The notes: generated from the sequence alone by a model not told the origin. A stretch of 64,000 nt of DNA from Chloroflexota bacterium (GCA_028875225.1 JAPPFB010000025.1:50604-114603), one strand, 5' to 3'; positions 48,420 to 57,196 are shown, counted from the first letter of the stretch. Numbers and translations: made by a program.

Positions 48420-50363
48420 TCAGAGTTCGAGTTTGAGTTGTTCGGCCAGGCGTTGGGTCATGCCGGGGGTGGCGGCGATGTCGGTGACGTCGGCTTCGCG
48501 GATGGCCTGGAGGGAGCCGAATTTGCGCAGGAGGGCCTTCTTGCGGCGGGGGCCGATTCCCTTAATCCGGTCGAGGGTGCTCTGCGAGGTTTGCCGGGCA
48601 CGGAGGCGGCGGTGGTAGGAGATGGCGAAGCGGTGGGCCTCGTCGCGGATGCGTTGGACGAGGTAGAGGCCCTGCGAGCGTCGATCGAGGCGGACCGGGT
48701 CGGAGGAGTCGACCTGGAAGAGCAGCTCCTCGCGCTTGGCGAGGCCGGCCAGCGGGATGTCGTCGACGGCGAGATTGCGCATGACGTCGTGTGCGGCCGA
48801 GACCTGGCCCTTCCCGCCGTCGACGATGACGAGGTCCGGGATTGCTGCCCAGCCTTCAGAGTCGGACTCGGACTGATCGTCGTCGCTCCGAGGAGTGGAC
48901 GGCTCGTCAGGCACATCGAAGCCCTGTGATCGTTCGGCGCGGCGTTCTTCACCGAGTCGCTTGAAGCGGCGCTGGATGACTTCGGCCATCGAGGCGAAGT
49001 CGTTCGGACCGTCGCTGGTGTCGACCGTCTTGATCCGGAAGCGGCGGTATTCGCTGGTCGCCGGACGGCCGTCGAGGAAGACGACCATGGAGGCGACGAC
49101 GTTCGAGCCCTGGGTGTTGGAGATGTCGTAGCACTCGATCCGTTTCGGCGGCGCCGGCAGACTGAGCGCTTCTTCGAGTTCTTCCAGGGCGGCGTCGGTG
49201 CGGCCCCGGTCGGCCATCCAGCGGACGCGCGACATTTGGAGGGTCTCGGAGGCGTTTTCGGTCGCCATAGCGACCAGACGACGCTTGTCTCCGCGTTTGG
49301 GATGGCGAACCTCGACCTTTGAGCCGCGCTTGTCCGAGAGCCAGCTCTGCAGCAGCTCGAGGTCGTCGACATCGTCGGGTATCAGGACCAGTCTGGGCGG
49401 ATGCAATCCGCTCTCGTAGTGCTGCCGCAGGAAGGAGGCGATCACCGAGCCGGCCGATTCGTCCTTGACGCCGGCGACGTTGAAATGGTCGGAGCCGGCC
49501 ATGTTCTGGCCGCGAATGAACAGCACCTGCACGACTGCTTCGTCGCCGTCAACGGCGAGACCGAAGACATCGATCTCGGCGGCCGAGGTGTCGGCGGTGA
49601 GCTGGGTTTCGGTGACCCGCTCGACGGCGCTGATCTGGTCGCGCAGCTGGGCCGCGCGCTCGAAGTTAAGCTCTTCGGCGGCGTCGGTCATTGCCGACTT
49701 GAGCTGTTTGACGACCGTTTCGCTCTTGCCGTCGAGGAAGAGCATGGTCTGGTCGATCACCTCGTTGTATTCGTCGGGGGTGCAGAACGAGGTGCAGGGC
49801 GCGATGCAGCGGCGGATGTAGTACTCGAGACAGGGGCGGGGATCTGAGCCGGTGATCTCCTTGTCGCAGGAACGCCAGGGGAAGAGCTTCTTGACCAGGT
49901 CGAGGGTGGTTCGGACGGACTTGGCCGAGGCGTATGGGCCGAAGTAGCGGCTGCCGTCCTTTGCGACTCGACGGGCGATGGTGACTCGCGGCCAGGGGGC
50001 ATCGACGTCGATCTTGAGGTACGGATAGTGCTTGTCGTCCTTGAGCCGGACGTTGAAGAAGGGCTGATGGCGTTTGACCAACGTCGCTTCCAGATGCAGC
50101 GCGTCCTGCTCGGTGTGGGTGGTGACGACCTCGAGCTGCGAAATGCGTCCGGCGAGCACGCGGGTCTTGCCTTCGAGCGAACGCGGCGAGCCGAAGTAAC
50201 TGCGCACCCGCGAGCGAAGGTTGGCCGCCTTGCCGATGTAGATCACGCGGTCGTTGGCGTCGCGGAAGGTGTAAACGCCCGGTTTTGCGGGCAGCGCGGC
50301 GACCTGCGCCTGGAGTTGGGCTCGGGTCTGTTCGGGGGTGGGAGGGGCCGCTTCGGTGGTCAC
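48420..50363 (-). CDS. uvrC: UvrC excinuclease ABC subunit C
   Basis: A dual nuclease that makes the 3' and 5' incisions in nucleotide excision repair. It has 647 residues: the N-terminal GIY-YIG domain (KPGVYTFRDANDRVIYIGKAANLRSRVRSYF), a Cys cluster (CLEYYIRRCIAPCTSFC), a UVR motif (AAEELNFERAAQLRDQI), the RNase H-like endonuclease (RIECYDISNTQGSNVVASMVVF with the catalytic Asp, PDLVIVDGGKGQVSAA) and C-terminal HhH motifs (GIGPRRKKALLRKFGSLQAIREA). GTG start. A Ser/Asp-rich insertion (DVPDEPSTPRSDDDQSESDSEG) interrupts the nuclease domain. Confidence 0.96.
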   Translation of the reverse strand: MTTEAAPPTPEQTRAQLQAQVAALPAKPGVYTFRDANDRVIYIGKAANLRSRVRSYFGSPRSLEGKTRVLAGRISQLEVVTTHTEQDALHLEATLVKRHQPFFNVRLKDDKHYPYLKIDVDAPWPRVTIARRVAKDGSRYFGPYASAKSVRTTLDLVKKLFPWRSCDKEITGSDPRPCLEYYIRRCIAPCTSFCTPDEYNEVIDQTMLFLDGKSETVVKQLKSAMTDAAEELNFERAAQLRDQISAVERVTETQLTADTSAAEIDVFGLAVDGDEAVVQVLFIRGQNMAGSDHFNVAGVKDESAGSVIASFLRQHYESGLHPPRLVLIPDDVDDLELLQSWLSDKRGSKVEVRHPKRGDKRRLVAMATENASETLQMSRVRWMADRGRTDAALEELEEALSLPAPPKRIECYDISNTQGSNVVASMVVFLDGRPATSEYRRFRIKTVDTSDGPNDFASMAEVIQRRFKRLGEERRAERSQGFDVPDEPSTPRSDDDQSESDSEGWAAIPDLVIVDGGKGQVSAAHDVMRNLAVDDIPLAGLAKREELLFQVDSSDPVRLDRRSQGLYLVQRIRDEAHRFAISYHRRLRARQTSQSTLDRIKGIGPRRKKALLRKFGSLQAIREADVTDIAATPGMTQRLAEQLKLEL

Positions 50364-50414
50364 GGATTCAGCCTAGCGAAGCGACGGTCGGGGGTTGCGG
50401 GCGATGGTACCGGA

Positions 50415-50452
50415 GGGCCCTCGCCCTAGCCCTCTCCCTCGGGGAGAGGGGA
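50415..50452. repeat. GC-palindrome intergenic repeat (family 2)
   Basis: GGGCCCTCGCCCTAGCCCTC followed by TCCCTCGGGGAGAGGGG, matching the CTCTCC...GGAGAGGG unit near 28.28 kb. It lies just upstream of uvrC, next to a lone family 1 end. Confidence 0.6.
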
Positions 50453-50479
50453 TCAGAGCGGAGGCCGTGCAACACGCTT

Positions 50480-50509
50480 CGAGATACCCGCGACAAGCGC
50501 GGGTATGAC
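50480..50509. repeat. Solo end of palindromic repeat family 1
   Basis: CGAGATACCCGCGACAAGCG and CGGGTATGAC match the right end of the paired elements at 12237, 23574 and 48264, but no left partner is present. It lies between uvrC and the tRNA cluster. Confidence 0.7.
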
Positions 50510-50535
50510 TGGTTTGTTGCCGCGGGACCTGAAGG

Positions 50536-50612
50536 TGGCGCGCCCGGCAGGACTTGAACCTGCGACCTCTGCCTCCGCAGGGCAGCGCTCTAATCCGCTG
50601 AGCTACGGGCGC
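50536..50612 (-). tRNA. tRNA-Arg (anticodon GCG), CCA encoded
   Basis: The minus strand reads GCGCCCGTAGCTCAGCGGAT, anticodon arm CTGCC-CTGCGGA-GGCAG, giving anticodon GCG, T arm GCAGGTTCAAGTCCTGC, acceptor CGGGCGC, discriminator G and CCA. 77 nt. Bacterial CGC/CGU decoding normally uses ACG edited to ICG, so the unedited G34 form is worth checking. Confidence 0.93.
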
Positions 50613-50658
50613 GTGGAATGTGACCGGGGTGGTGTAGCGGGTGGAAGTGTTGGAGTGA

Positions 50659-50745
<87 letters not shown>

Positions 50746-50835
50746 AGCGTTGGGGAGCAGTTGGCGCTCCAGTTGATTTCTCCGTGTTCTCCCGTTGCGA
50801 GCCAACCTCCCTCAGCGTATTCGTCGATGGTGTGA

Positions 50836-50912
50836 TGGTGGGCGATGCAGGACTTGAACCTGCGGCCTCTCGGATGTGAACCGAACGCTCTAGCCAGCTG
50901 AGCTAATCGCCC
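50836..50912 (-). tRNA. tRNA-Val (anticodon CAC), CCA encoded
   Basis: The minus strand reads GGGCGATTAGCTCAGCTGGC, anticodon arm TTCGG-TTCACAT-CCGAG (anticodon CAC), T arm GCAGGTTCAAGTCCTGC, acceptor ATCGCCC, discriminator A and CCA. 77 nt. A sister tRNA-Val(TAC) lies at 53005 on the other strand. Confidence 0.95.
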
Positions 50913-50925
50913 GATGCGTCGGTAG

Positions 50926-51001
50926 TGGTAGCAGCGGCAGGACTCGAACCTGCGACACGGGGCTTATGAGTCCCCTGCTCTGCCAACTGAGCTACGCTGC
51001 C
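50926..51001 (-). tRNA. tRNA with CAT anticodon (tRNA-Met elongator, or tRNA-Ile2)
   Basis: The minus strand reads GGCAGCGTAGCTCAGTTGGC, anticodon loop CTCATAA (CAT), T arm GCAGGTTCGAGTCCTGC, acceptor CGCTGCT, discriminator A and CCA. It pairs G1 with U72 and lacks the three consecutive G:C pairs next to the loop that mark initiator tRNA. Sequence alone does not fully separate elongator Met from lysidine-modified Ile2. Confidence 0.9.
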
Positions 51002-51141
51002 ACGCTCGCTCAGGGTATCCCAACCTATCGAGCGATGCGGTTGCCGTCAAAGCGTCGGCAGGGCTGCCGAGCGATGACGCACACCCTGATCGCATACTCT
51101 GACGCAGATATTGGTCCAGCCGGACGCGGACGGACTCGGCC

Positions 51142-51750
51142 ATGGCGCTTGAATGGCGACCCAGCGACCCCAGATCCTCGCTCTCGGGACAGATCCTGGT
51201 CGCCTCGCGTCACCTGGCCGATCCGAACTTCTTCCGCACGGTGGTGTTGATCCTGGAGCATGGCGACGGCGCGCTGGGCGTGGTGCTCAACCGTCCCACG
51301 GCGATCGCGATTGAGGAGGTCGTTCCTGCCTGGATCGGCCTGTCCGCGCAGCCAGCGGTCGTATTCCACGGCGGACCGGTCGAGCGCACGGCCGCGATCG
51401 GCCTGGCCCGTCCCGACGGTCCCCTCGAACCGGACCAGACGTGGTTCTCGTTGACGATTGACGAACCCGGTCGGGAGCTGGGGATCGTCAATCTGAGCGC
51501 AGAGCCGGGGGACCTGGCCGGCGTCGTCCGTGATTTGCGGATCTACTCGGGATACTCTGGATGGAGTCCGGGGCAACTTGAGAGCGAGATCCAGGCTGGA
51601 GGTTGGTTGGTGCTCGACCACGTCGAATTCGACGGGGCATTCGATCCGCTGACCAGCGATCCGGCCACACTCTGGAACCAGGCCTCAAGCGCGGCCGCGA
51701 GCGGGCAGGGAGTCAGGGCCATCGACGGGCCGTCGGTGGAGAACAACTAG
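51142..51750 (+). CDS. YqgE/AlgH (UPF0301) family protein
   Basis: 202 residues matching UPF0301: LSGQILVASRHLADPNFFRTVVLILEHGDGALGVVLNRPT, VVFHGGPVERTAAIGLA, RIYSGYSGWSPGQLESEIQAGGWLV. The family is widespread and often called a putative transcriptional regulator, but no clear DNA-binding motif is seen and the function is unsettled. It is 51 bp before the TlpA-like gene. Confidence 0.9.
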   Translation: MALEWRPSDPRSSLSGQILVASRHLADPNFFRTVVLILEHGDGALGVVLNRPTAIAIEEVVPAWIGLSAQPAVVFHGGPVERTAAIGLARPDGPLEPDQTWFSLTIDEPGRELGIVNLSAEPGDLAGVVRDLRIYSGYSGWSPGQLESEIQAGGWLVLDHVEFDGAFDPLTSDPATLWNQASSAAASGQGVRAIDGPSVENN

Positions 51751-51801
51751 CGCGACCCGACTCATCCGAGCGGGCGAGCAGCGGTCGAGGAGGTGCGCGC
51801 G

Positions 51802-52977
51802 ATGGCCGACAACTTCCTCAGCCGGCTGCGTCAGAAGCAGCAGTCCTTCATCCTGTTCACGTTCCTGCGCCGGCCGTACTCGACGCGGGATGCAATCAAC
51901 CGCGCGTTGGTCGTGGCCGCGATCGCGGCGGCAATCGTTGCCCCAATATTCATCGGCGGCCGCGGCGGCGACGCGACCGAGGGCGCCGGCGAGGCGTTCG
52001 CGAGCAGATTGACGGAACTGGAAGAGCTGAGGGAACAGCGTGACCAGGAAGGCGCGTCGGACGAGCTCGATGCGCGGATCGCCGAGCTGGAAGCGGAGAC
52101 GCAGCTCGGCTACATCGAGCGAGATGGCGACGCCTCGGACAAGGGCGCGCTGGCGCCCGATTTCCGCTTGCTTGACCTTGAGGGTCAGCCGCATCGGCTG
52201 TCCGAGATTGACGGCCCGATCGTGCTCAACTTCTGGGCCAGCTGGTGCGAGCCGTGTATCGAGGAGATGCCAGAGTTCGAGATCGTCAACCAGGAGACGG
52301 GCGGACGGGTGACCTTCATCGGAGTCAACGACGGCGAAAGCCTGGAGACGGCGCGTCAGTTCGCCTACGATGTGACCGGGGTCACCTATCTGGTCCTGCT
52401 CGATCCGACCAAGTCGATGACCGACGGGCCGTATCCGTTGGTGGGACGCCCGACGACCTACTTCATCGGATCGGACGGGATCATCAACGAGTTGCGCGTC
52501 GGGATCGTCGCACTTGAGACGTTGCGCGAGTTGGTGGGCGACTTGATTGGCGAGGAAGTGGGCTCCGAAGAGGAGGCGGTGCCGGAAGACTACGGCGAGG
52601 CGACGCTCAACATCCTCGATTCGGCGCGCGCCAACTTCGCGGTCGCGGCGGAGCAGATTCAGCGCTGGCGCGATGATCCGAGCGTGTTCGGCGACCCGGG
52701 CTGGCAGCGCAACATGGAAGCGCAGACGCGAGTCTGGTCGGACCTGCACGAACAGTTCCTGGGGCTGACGCCGCCTCAGCAGTGGGGCGATCTACATGAA
52801 AAGGTCGCCGATGCGCTGGCCCAGATGGCGAATGCGACCGGCCCGCTGGTCCGCGATGCGCTGGCGGCCGAGAACGAGGGCGGTCTGCAAACGGCGATTG
52901 CGCTCTTCGAGAGCTTCCGCGAGATCTTCGCCATCGCCGCCGACAACCTCGGCGGTGTGATAGAAGCGCAGCAGTAG
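51802..52977 (+). CDS. Membrane-anchored TlpA/ResA-like thioredoxin with extra helical C-terminal domain
   Basis: 391 residues. A TM anchor (ALVVAAIAAAIVAPIFIGG) is followed by a short coiled coil (RLTELEELREQRDQEGASDELDARIAELEAE), then the redox domain: APDFRLLDLEGQPHRLSEI, active site FWASWCEPCIEEMPEFE (CxxC), GRPTTYFIGSDGIINEL. After about residue 265, some 130 residues of helical sequence (LNILDSARANFAVAAEQIQRW to IFAIAADNLGGVIEAQQ) have no counterpart in ordinary TlpA/ResA. ATG 51802 has GGAGG 8 nt upstream. It is probably extracytoplasmic disulfide reduction or cytochrome maturation, but no cytochrome genes are near. Confidence 0.85.
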   Translation: MADNFLSRLRQKQQSFILFTFLRRPYSTRDAINRALVVAAIAAAIVAPIFIGGRGGDATEGAGEAFASRLTELEELREQRDQEGASDELDARIAELEAETQLGYIERDGDASDKGALAPDFRLLDLEGQPHRLSEIDGPIVLNFWASWCEPCIEEMPEFEIVNQETGGRVTFIGVNDGESLETARQFAYDVTGVTYLVLLDPTKSMTDGPYPLVGRPTTYFIGSDGIINELRVGIVALETLRELVGDLIGEEVGSEEEAVPEDYGEATLNILDSARANFAVAAEQIQRWRDDPSVFGDPGWQRNMEAQTRVWSDLHEQFLGLTPPQQWGDLHEKVADALAQMANATGPLVRDALAAENEGGLQTAIALFESFREIFAIAADNLGGVIEAQQ

Positions 52978-53004
52978 GACGAGATCGCACGATCGATTGT
53001 TCTG

Positions 53005-53081
53005 GGGCGATTAGCTCAGGTGGCTAGAGCGTCCGGTTTACACCCGGGAGGTCGGAGGTTCGAGTCCTCCATCGCCCACCA
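53005..53081 (+). tRNA. tRNA-Val (anticodon TAC), CCA encoded
   Basis: The plus strand reads GGGCGATTAGCTCAGGTGGC, anticodon arm TCCGG-TTTACAC-CCGGG (anticodon TAC), T arm GGAGGTTCGAGTCCTCC, acceptor ATCGCCC, discriminator A and CCA. 77 nt. Confidence 0.97.
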
Positions 53082-53111
53082 GCTCTGAACCGCCGCAGAG
53101 GAGCGCAGCCG

Positions 53112-53522
53112 ATGGCGGAGCAGGTGCGATTGTTGTCGGGCGGCAATCCTCAGATTGCGAAGGGCGATGGCGATGAGCCAGTGCAGGCATACATATCTGC
53201 GATGCCCGGCTGGAAGTCCGATATCGGGAGACGTCTGGACGAGTTGATCGAGCGCGTCGTTCCAGGTGTGCGCAAGGCGGTGCGCTGGAACTCGCCCTGG
53301 TACGGAGTCGAGGGACAGGGTTGGTTCGGGAGCACCCATGTGTTCAAGAATCATGTGAAGCTGACATTCCTCAACGGCGCAGCGTTGTCGCCTGAGCCAC
53401 CGGGGTCAGGCAAGGATCCTGACTCGCGCTGGGTCAATATCGTTGAAGGTGAGTTCGACGAAGAGCAGTTAGCAGAATGGGTCCGACAGGCAGCCGCGCT
53501 ACCCGGCTGGGATGGATTCTGA
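53112..53522 (+). CDS. DUF1801 (YdhG-like) domain protein
   Basis: 136 residues of the DUF1801 fold: VQAYISAMPGWKSDIGRRLDELIERVVPGVRKAVRWNSPWYGVEGQGWFG, then KNHVKLTFLNGAAL and the C-terminal RQAAALPGWDGF. The WNSPWYG and FKNHVKLTF blocks are characteristic. The function is unknown; related proteins are proposed to bind iron or small ligands. ATG 53112 lies 30 bp after tRNA-Val. Confidence 0.85.
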   Translation: MAEQVRLLSGGNPQIAKGDGDEPVQAYISAMPGWKSDIGRRLDELIERVVPGVRKAVRWNSPWYGVEGQGWFGSTHVFKNHVKLTFLNGAALSPEPPGSGKDPDSRWVNIVEGEFDEEQLAEWVRQAAALPGWDGF

Positions 53523-53547
53523 GCCAGAACAGGAACGGAGCAGTCCG

Positions 53548-53967
53548 ATGCGCGTGATGGTGCTGGTCAAGGCGACCGAGGACAGCGAGGCGGGCGTCAT
53601 GCCCACACCTGAGATGTTTGAGGAGATGGGCGACTTCAACGAGCAGCTGGTTGAGGCCGGGATCATGCAGTCCGGCGAAGGGCTGCAGCCGACCGCCGCG
53701 GGTAAGCGCGTCGCGTTTGACGGTGAGTCGCGGACGGTGATCGACGGGCCATTCGGTGTGACCAACGAGCTGGTGGCCGGGTTCTGGATCTGGGAGGTCG
53801 AGAATCTCGAGCAAGCCGTCGAGTGGGTGAAACGCGCGCCGAATCCCATGCCGGGACCGAGCGAGATCGAAATTCGCCCGTTCTACGAGCTGGAGGACTT
53901 CGGCGACGCGATCTCGCCCGAGGAAACAGCGAGGGAGACGGAACTGCGCGAGCGATTGGCGGAGTAG
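53548..53967 (+). CDS. YCII-related (DGPF-type) protein
   Basis: 139 residues: MRVMVLVKATEDSEAGVMPTPEMFEEMGDFNEQLVEAGIM, then ESRTVIDGPFGVTNELVAGFWIWEVENLEQAVEWVKRAPN. The VIDGPF segment is the hallmark of the YCII/PhnB-like DGPF family. The ORF start at 53512 overlaps the previous gene; the ATG at 53548 (SD GGAACGGAG) is better. Its function is unknown. Confidence 0.88.
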   Translation: MRVMVLVKATEDSEAGVMPTPEMFEEMGDFNEQLVEAGIMQSGEGLQPTAAGKRVAFDGESRTVIDGPFGVTNELVAGFWIWEVENLEQAVEWVKRAPNPMPGPSEIEIRPFYELEDFGDAISPEETARETELRERLAE

Positions 53968-53993
53968 CCTGAACTCGAAGGTAGGCAACAGAC

Positions 53994-54653
53994 ATGAAGC
54001 AACTCGAACCCGACCTCTGGCAAACCTCGCGGCGTGAACTCCTCGACGGCGTGCACTCACACGCGTACCTCCTCACTCGACCGCAGGGCAACCTGTTGAT
54101 CTACAGCCTCGGCGAGGACCAGCAGGATGATCTGGACGCGATCGAGCAACTGGGTGGCGTCGCCATGCAAGTGTTAAGCCACCGCGACGAGACAGGTCCG
54201 GCACTCTGTCAGATTCGCGATCGATTCGCCTCGCGGCTCGGCTACCACCAGGCCGACGACCACGCCATCCGCGGCACGGCTGCAGCAGACCTGTTTGTCG
54301 GCGACGACTGCGCTGATCAGCAGCTCCAGGGAATCGATGTGCTGCACACGCCCGGGCATACGCCGGGCAGCATCTGCCTGCGTTACGAATCACCGCACGG
54401 AAAGTCCTATCTCTTCACAGGCGACACAATCGTCCCAAACTCCGGCGGTTGGGCGACCGGGGTGTATCCGGAGATAGAAGGCGACGCCGGGGCTCTCGTC
54501 GAAAGCCTGTCGCGCCTTCGCGATCAGACCGCCGACCTGATCATCAGCAGCGCATTCGGCGGACAGGACGGCGTCGTCGAAATCACCCCCGACGAATGGC
54601 GCGACGCGGTTGATCAGCGAATCGCGAGTCTCAAGATGCACTTCAACTGCTAA
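53994..54653 (+). CDS. Metallo-beta-lactamase-fold hydrolase, atypical first metal site
   Basis: 219 residues. The second half has good MBL marks: DVLHTPGHTPGSICLRYES with the zinc His and SYLFTGDTIVPNSGG with the bridging Asp. The usual HxHxDH motif is replaced by VLSHRDETGPA, so only part of the canonical first zinc site is present, as in some divergent MBL subfamilies. The substrate is unknown. The 3' end overlaps the convergent vapC-like gene by 11 bp. Confidence 0.8.
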   Translation: MKQLEPDLWQTSRRELLDGVHSHAYLLTRPQGNLLIYSLGEDQQDDLDAIEQLGGVAMQVLSHRDETGPALCQIRDRFASRLGYHQADDHAIRGTAAADLFVGDDCADQQLQGIDVLHTPGHTPGSICLRYESPHGKSYLFTGDTIVPNSGGWATGVYPEIEGDAGALVESLSRLRDQTADLIISSAFGGQDGVVEITPDEWRDAVDQRIASLKMHFNC

Positions 54654-55065
54654 CAGCGCTGAACGGATTGATGACCTGCAGTCCGGCGTAGTCCTGTTGG
54701 TCGCTGAGATCCTCGGAGTAGACGGCGTCGCAGGCCATGGTTCGCGCGGCGGCAAGAATGGCAGCGTCCCAGTAGGAGATACCGAAGCGCTGACAAATTT
54801 CCGCTGCCTGATGAAACAGTTCCACCGTGACCGGCAGGACAAGAAACCGGTGGGTCAAGGGGGCGAGAAATGCAAGCGCCTCTTGAGCGCTGAGTGGGTG
54901 TGGCCGATTCGGTCGCGTCGCCTGATGGTAGAACTCCTGCAGAACCTGTGTAGACAGAGCCAGATCGTCCCGCTCGAGTAGCAGCTCAGCGATCCGCTGC
55001 TTATCGGCCTCTTCTGGATCCGGGAGGGCCGCATACAGGAGGACGTTCGTATCAACGAACTGCAT
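54643..55065 (-). CDS. vapC: PIN-domain toxin (VapC-like)
   Basis: 140 residues with the PIN ribonuclease acidic set: MQFVDTNVLLYAAL (Asp5), the Glu of LQEFYHQ, YWDAAILAAA and the late YSEDL Asp. It is the likely toxic endoribonuclease of a type II toxin-antitoxin pair. It lies 5 bp after the antitoxin gene, the normal order. The C-terminus overlaps the MBL gene. Target RNA unknown. Confidence 0.88.
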   Translation of the reverse strand: MQFVDTNVLLYAALPDPEEADKQRIAELLLERDDLALSTQVLQEFYHQATRPNRPHPLSAQEALAFLAPLTHRFLVLPVTVELFHQAAEICQRFGISYWDAAILAAARTMACDAVYSEDLSDQQDYAGLQVINPFSAVSS

Positions 55066-55070
55066 GACGA

Positions 55071-55343
55071 CTAGATGAACCTGCGGTCATACAACTCGTC
55101 GCGAGGCACGTTGTCCGACATCCGGAAGTTTGGATTGTTCCGCCTGATTTCGTCCCTAACCTCGCGAAGCTTACGCATGCGAAGCTCGTTCGCTGCTTCC
55201 TGTTCTGGGGTCTTCGCAGGCGGCTCCGTGACTTCGCGGAGATACTCAGACAGGAGAGCGGGGATCGTCGTCTTCAGCTCGGCCGCGTGAAGGCATGCCC
55301 GGTAGTATGTCTCGTCATCGACAGAGACGGTGATTTCCTTCAT
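55071..55343 (-). CDS. vapB: Ribbon-helix-helix antitoxin (VapB-like)
   Basis: 90 residues. The N-terminus MKEITVSVDDETYYRACLHAAELKTTIPALLSEYLREV is a ribbon-helix-helix motif that would bind the operon promoter; the rest (ELRMRKLREVRDEIRRNNPNFRMSDNVPRDELYDRRF) is a charged toxin-binding tail. It is divergent from the methylmalonyl-CoA mutase gene across 154 bp. Confidence 0.85.
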   Translation of the reverse strand: MKEITVSVDDETYYRACLHAAELKTTIPALLSEYLREVTEPPAKTPEQEAANELRMRKLREVRDEIRRNNPNFRMSDNVPRDELYDRRFI

Positions 55344-55434
55344 GGCCGATGCTCCATGCTCCTGCGGCAGACTCGCTGCGTTCCACAGTATCGCAGTGGC
55401 AGCATGGTCGACGGGTCAGACCGTGGTCCTGGCG

Positions 55435-55463
55435 TTGACCTGCTGAGAGTGGCTGCGTAGCCT
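55435..55463 (+). promoter_or_regulatory. Candidate promoter of the methylmalonyl-CoA mutase cluster
   Basis: TTGACC (55435-55440) and TAGCCT (55458-55463) are 17 bp apart, 35 bp before the mutase ATG. The -35 is good, the -10 moderate. No cobalamin riboswitch precedes this cluster. Confidence 0.4.
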
Positions 55464-55497
55464 CTGAGTAGCTGCGTCCGGTGGAGGGAGCGATCCG

Positions 55498-57177
55498 ATG
55501 ACCTCAGAACTCCAGGAGTGGTTGGACGGTCCTTACGCCAAGGCGACCGGCCGATTTCCCGAGCGTCGCGAGGAGTTTCGGCGCTCATCCGGCGAGCCGC
55601 TCGACCCGATCTACGTGAACGGCGACAACGGCGAGGCGGGCCCGATGCCGGGCGAGTATCCCTACACGCGCGGGATCCAGCCGACGATGTATCGCGGCCG
55701 GCTCTGGACGATGCGCCAGTACGCGGGCCAGGAAGACGCTGAAGCCTCGAATCGCCGGTACCGATTTCTGCTCGATCAGGGACAGACGGGACTCTCGGTC
55801 GCCTTCGACCTGCCGACGCAAATCGGCTACGACTCGGACGCGTCGATGTCTGAGGGCGAAGTGGGCAAGGTCGGCGTGGCAATCGATTCGATTGACGACA
55901 TGCGGACGCTGTTCGACCAGATCCCCCTGGACCGGGTCACGACGTCGATGACGATTAACTCGACGGCCAACATCTTGCTCTCTCTCTACGCGGCCGTGGC
56001 CGAAGAACAGGGCGTGGGCCGCGACCAGATTGGCGGCACGGTCCAGAACGACATTCTCAAGGAGTACATCGCCCGCGGGACGTACATCTATCCACCCAAG
56101 CCGTCGATGCGATTGATCACCGACAGCTTCGACTACTGCACACGTGAGGTACCGCGCTGGAACACGATCTCGATTTCCGGCTATCACATGCGCGAAGCGG
56201 GCTGCACGGCGGCGCAGGAGATTGGGTTCACGCTGGCCAATGCGATCGCGTACGTCGAGGCGGCGCTGGAGCAGGGTCTGGCCTTCGACAGTTTCGGCCC
56301 GAGGCTCTCGTTCTTCTTTGCCTGTCACAGCAACTTCCTCGAGGAGATCGGCAAATTCCGCGCCGCGCGTCGGCTCTGGGCGAGCATCGCCCGGGACCGC
56401 TTCGGCTCCGAGAATCAGCGAGCCCAGATGCTGCGCTTCCACACGCAGACCGGCGGCGTGACGCTGACCGCGCAACAGCCGGACAACAATGTGATCAGAA
56501 CCACGCTGCAGGCGTTGGCGGCCGTGCTGGGCGGGACGCAGTCGCTGCACACCAACTCGCTTGACGAAGCGCTCGGTCTGCCGTCCGAGCACGCGGTCGA
56601 GATCGCGCTACGCACACAGCAGGTGATCGGCTACGAGTCGGGCGTCGCCGATGTGATCGACCCGCTCGGCGGTTCCTACTACATCGAACAGACCACCGAT
56701 GCCCTGGAGGAGGAAGCGCGCAACTACATCGAGCAGATTGATGCGCTCGGCGGAGCGGTATCGGCAATCGAGCAGGGCTACCAGCAAGCCGAGATCCTTG
56801 AAGCCGCGTCCGGATTCCAACGAGAAGTCGAAACCGAGGCCGAAGCGGCGCGCGAAGGCGATCGGACCGCGGGCAAGCGCGGCCGCGTGATCGTGGGAGT
56901 AAATCGCTTCGAGACCGACGAGGATTCCGATGTCGAGATTGTGCGGGTCGACCCGACCGTGCGCCAGCGGCAGATCGAGAAGCTGGAGCGGCTGCGTGAT
57001 CGGCGCGATCCGACTGCGGTGTCGGCCGCCCTGGACGCGATCCAGCAAGCCGCGGCCACAGATGAGAACCTGGTTCCGCTCATGCTTGACGCCGTCAAGC
57101 AGTCGGCCACGCTGGGGGAAATCTCCGATTCGCTGCGACAGGTCTGGGGCGAGTACCGCGAACGGATCGTCGTGTAG
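55498..57177 (+). CDS. Methylmalonyl-CoA mutase, large (catalytic) subunit
   Basis: 559 residues, the substrate-binding TIM-barrel part of an adenosylcobalamin-dependent mutase interconverting succinyl-CoA and methylmalonyl-CoA. Key blocks are [138 protein letters not shown] and [18 protein letters not shown]. Tyr in [15 protein letters not shown] fits a methylmalonyl rather than isobutyryl enzyme. The B12-binding domain is a separate gene at 58622, the archaeal/Chloroflexi-type split. Adjacent MeaB and epimerase support the assignment. Confidence 0.95.
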   Translation: MTSELQEWLDGPYAKATGRFPERREEFRRSSGEPLDPIYVNGDNGEAGPMPGEYPYTRGIQPTMYRGRLWTMRQYAGQEDAEASNRRYRFLLDQGQTGLSVAFDLPTQIGYDSDASMSEGEVGKVGVAIDSIDDMRTLFDQIPLDRVTTSMTINSTANILLSLYAAVAEEQGVGRDQIGGTVQNDILKEYIARGTYIYPPKPSMRLITDSFDYCTREVPRWNTISISGYHMREAGCTAAQEIGFTLANAIAYVEAALEQGLAFDSFGPRLSFFFACHSNFLEEIGKFRAARRLWASIARDRFGSENQRAQMLRFHTQTGGVTLTAQQPDNNVIRTTLQALAAVLGGTQSLHTNSLDEALGLPSEHAVEIALRTQQVIGYESGVADVIDPLGGSYYIEQTTDALEEEARNYIEQIDALGGAVSAIEQGYQQAEILEAASGFQREVETEAEAAREGDRTAGKRGRVIVGVNRFETDEDSDVEIVRVDPTVRQRQIEKLERLRDRRDPTAVSAALDAIQQAAATDENLVPLMLDAVKQSATLGEISDSLRQVWGEYRERIVV

Positions 57178-57196
57178 GGCGAGCAGGGACTGAGAC

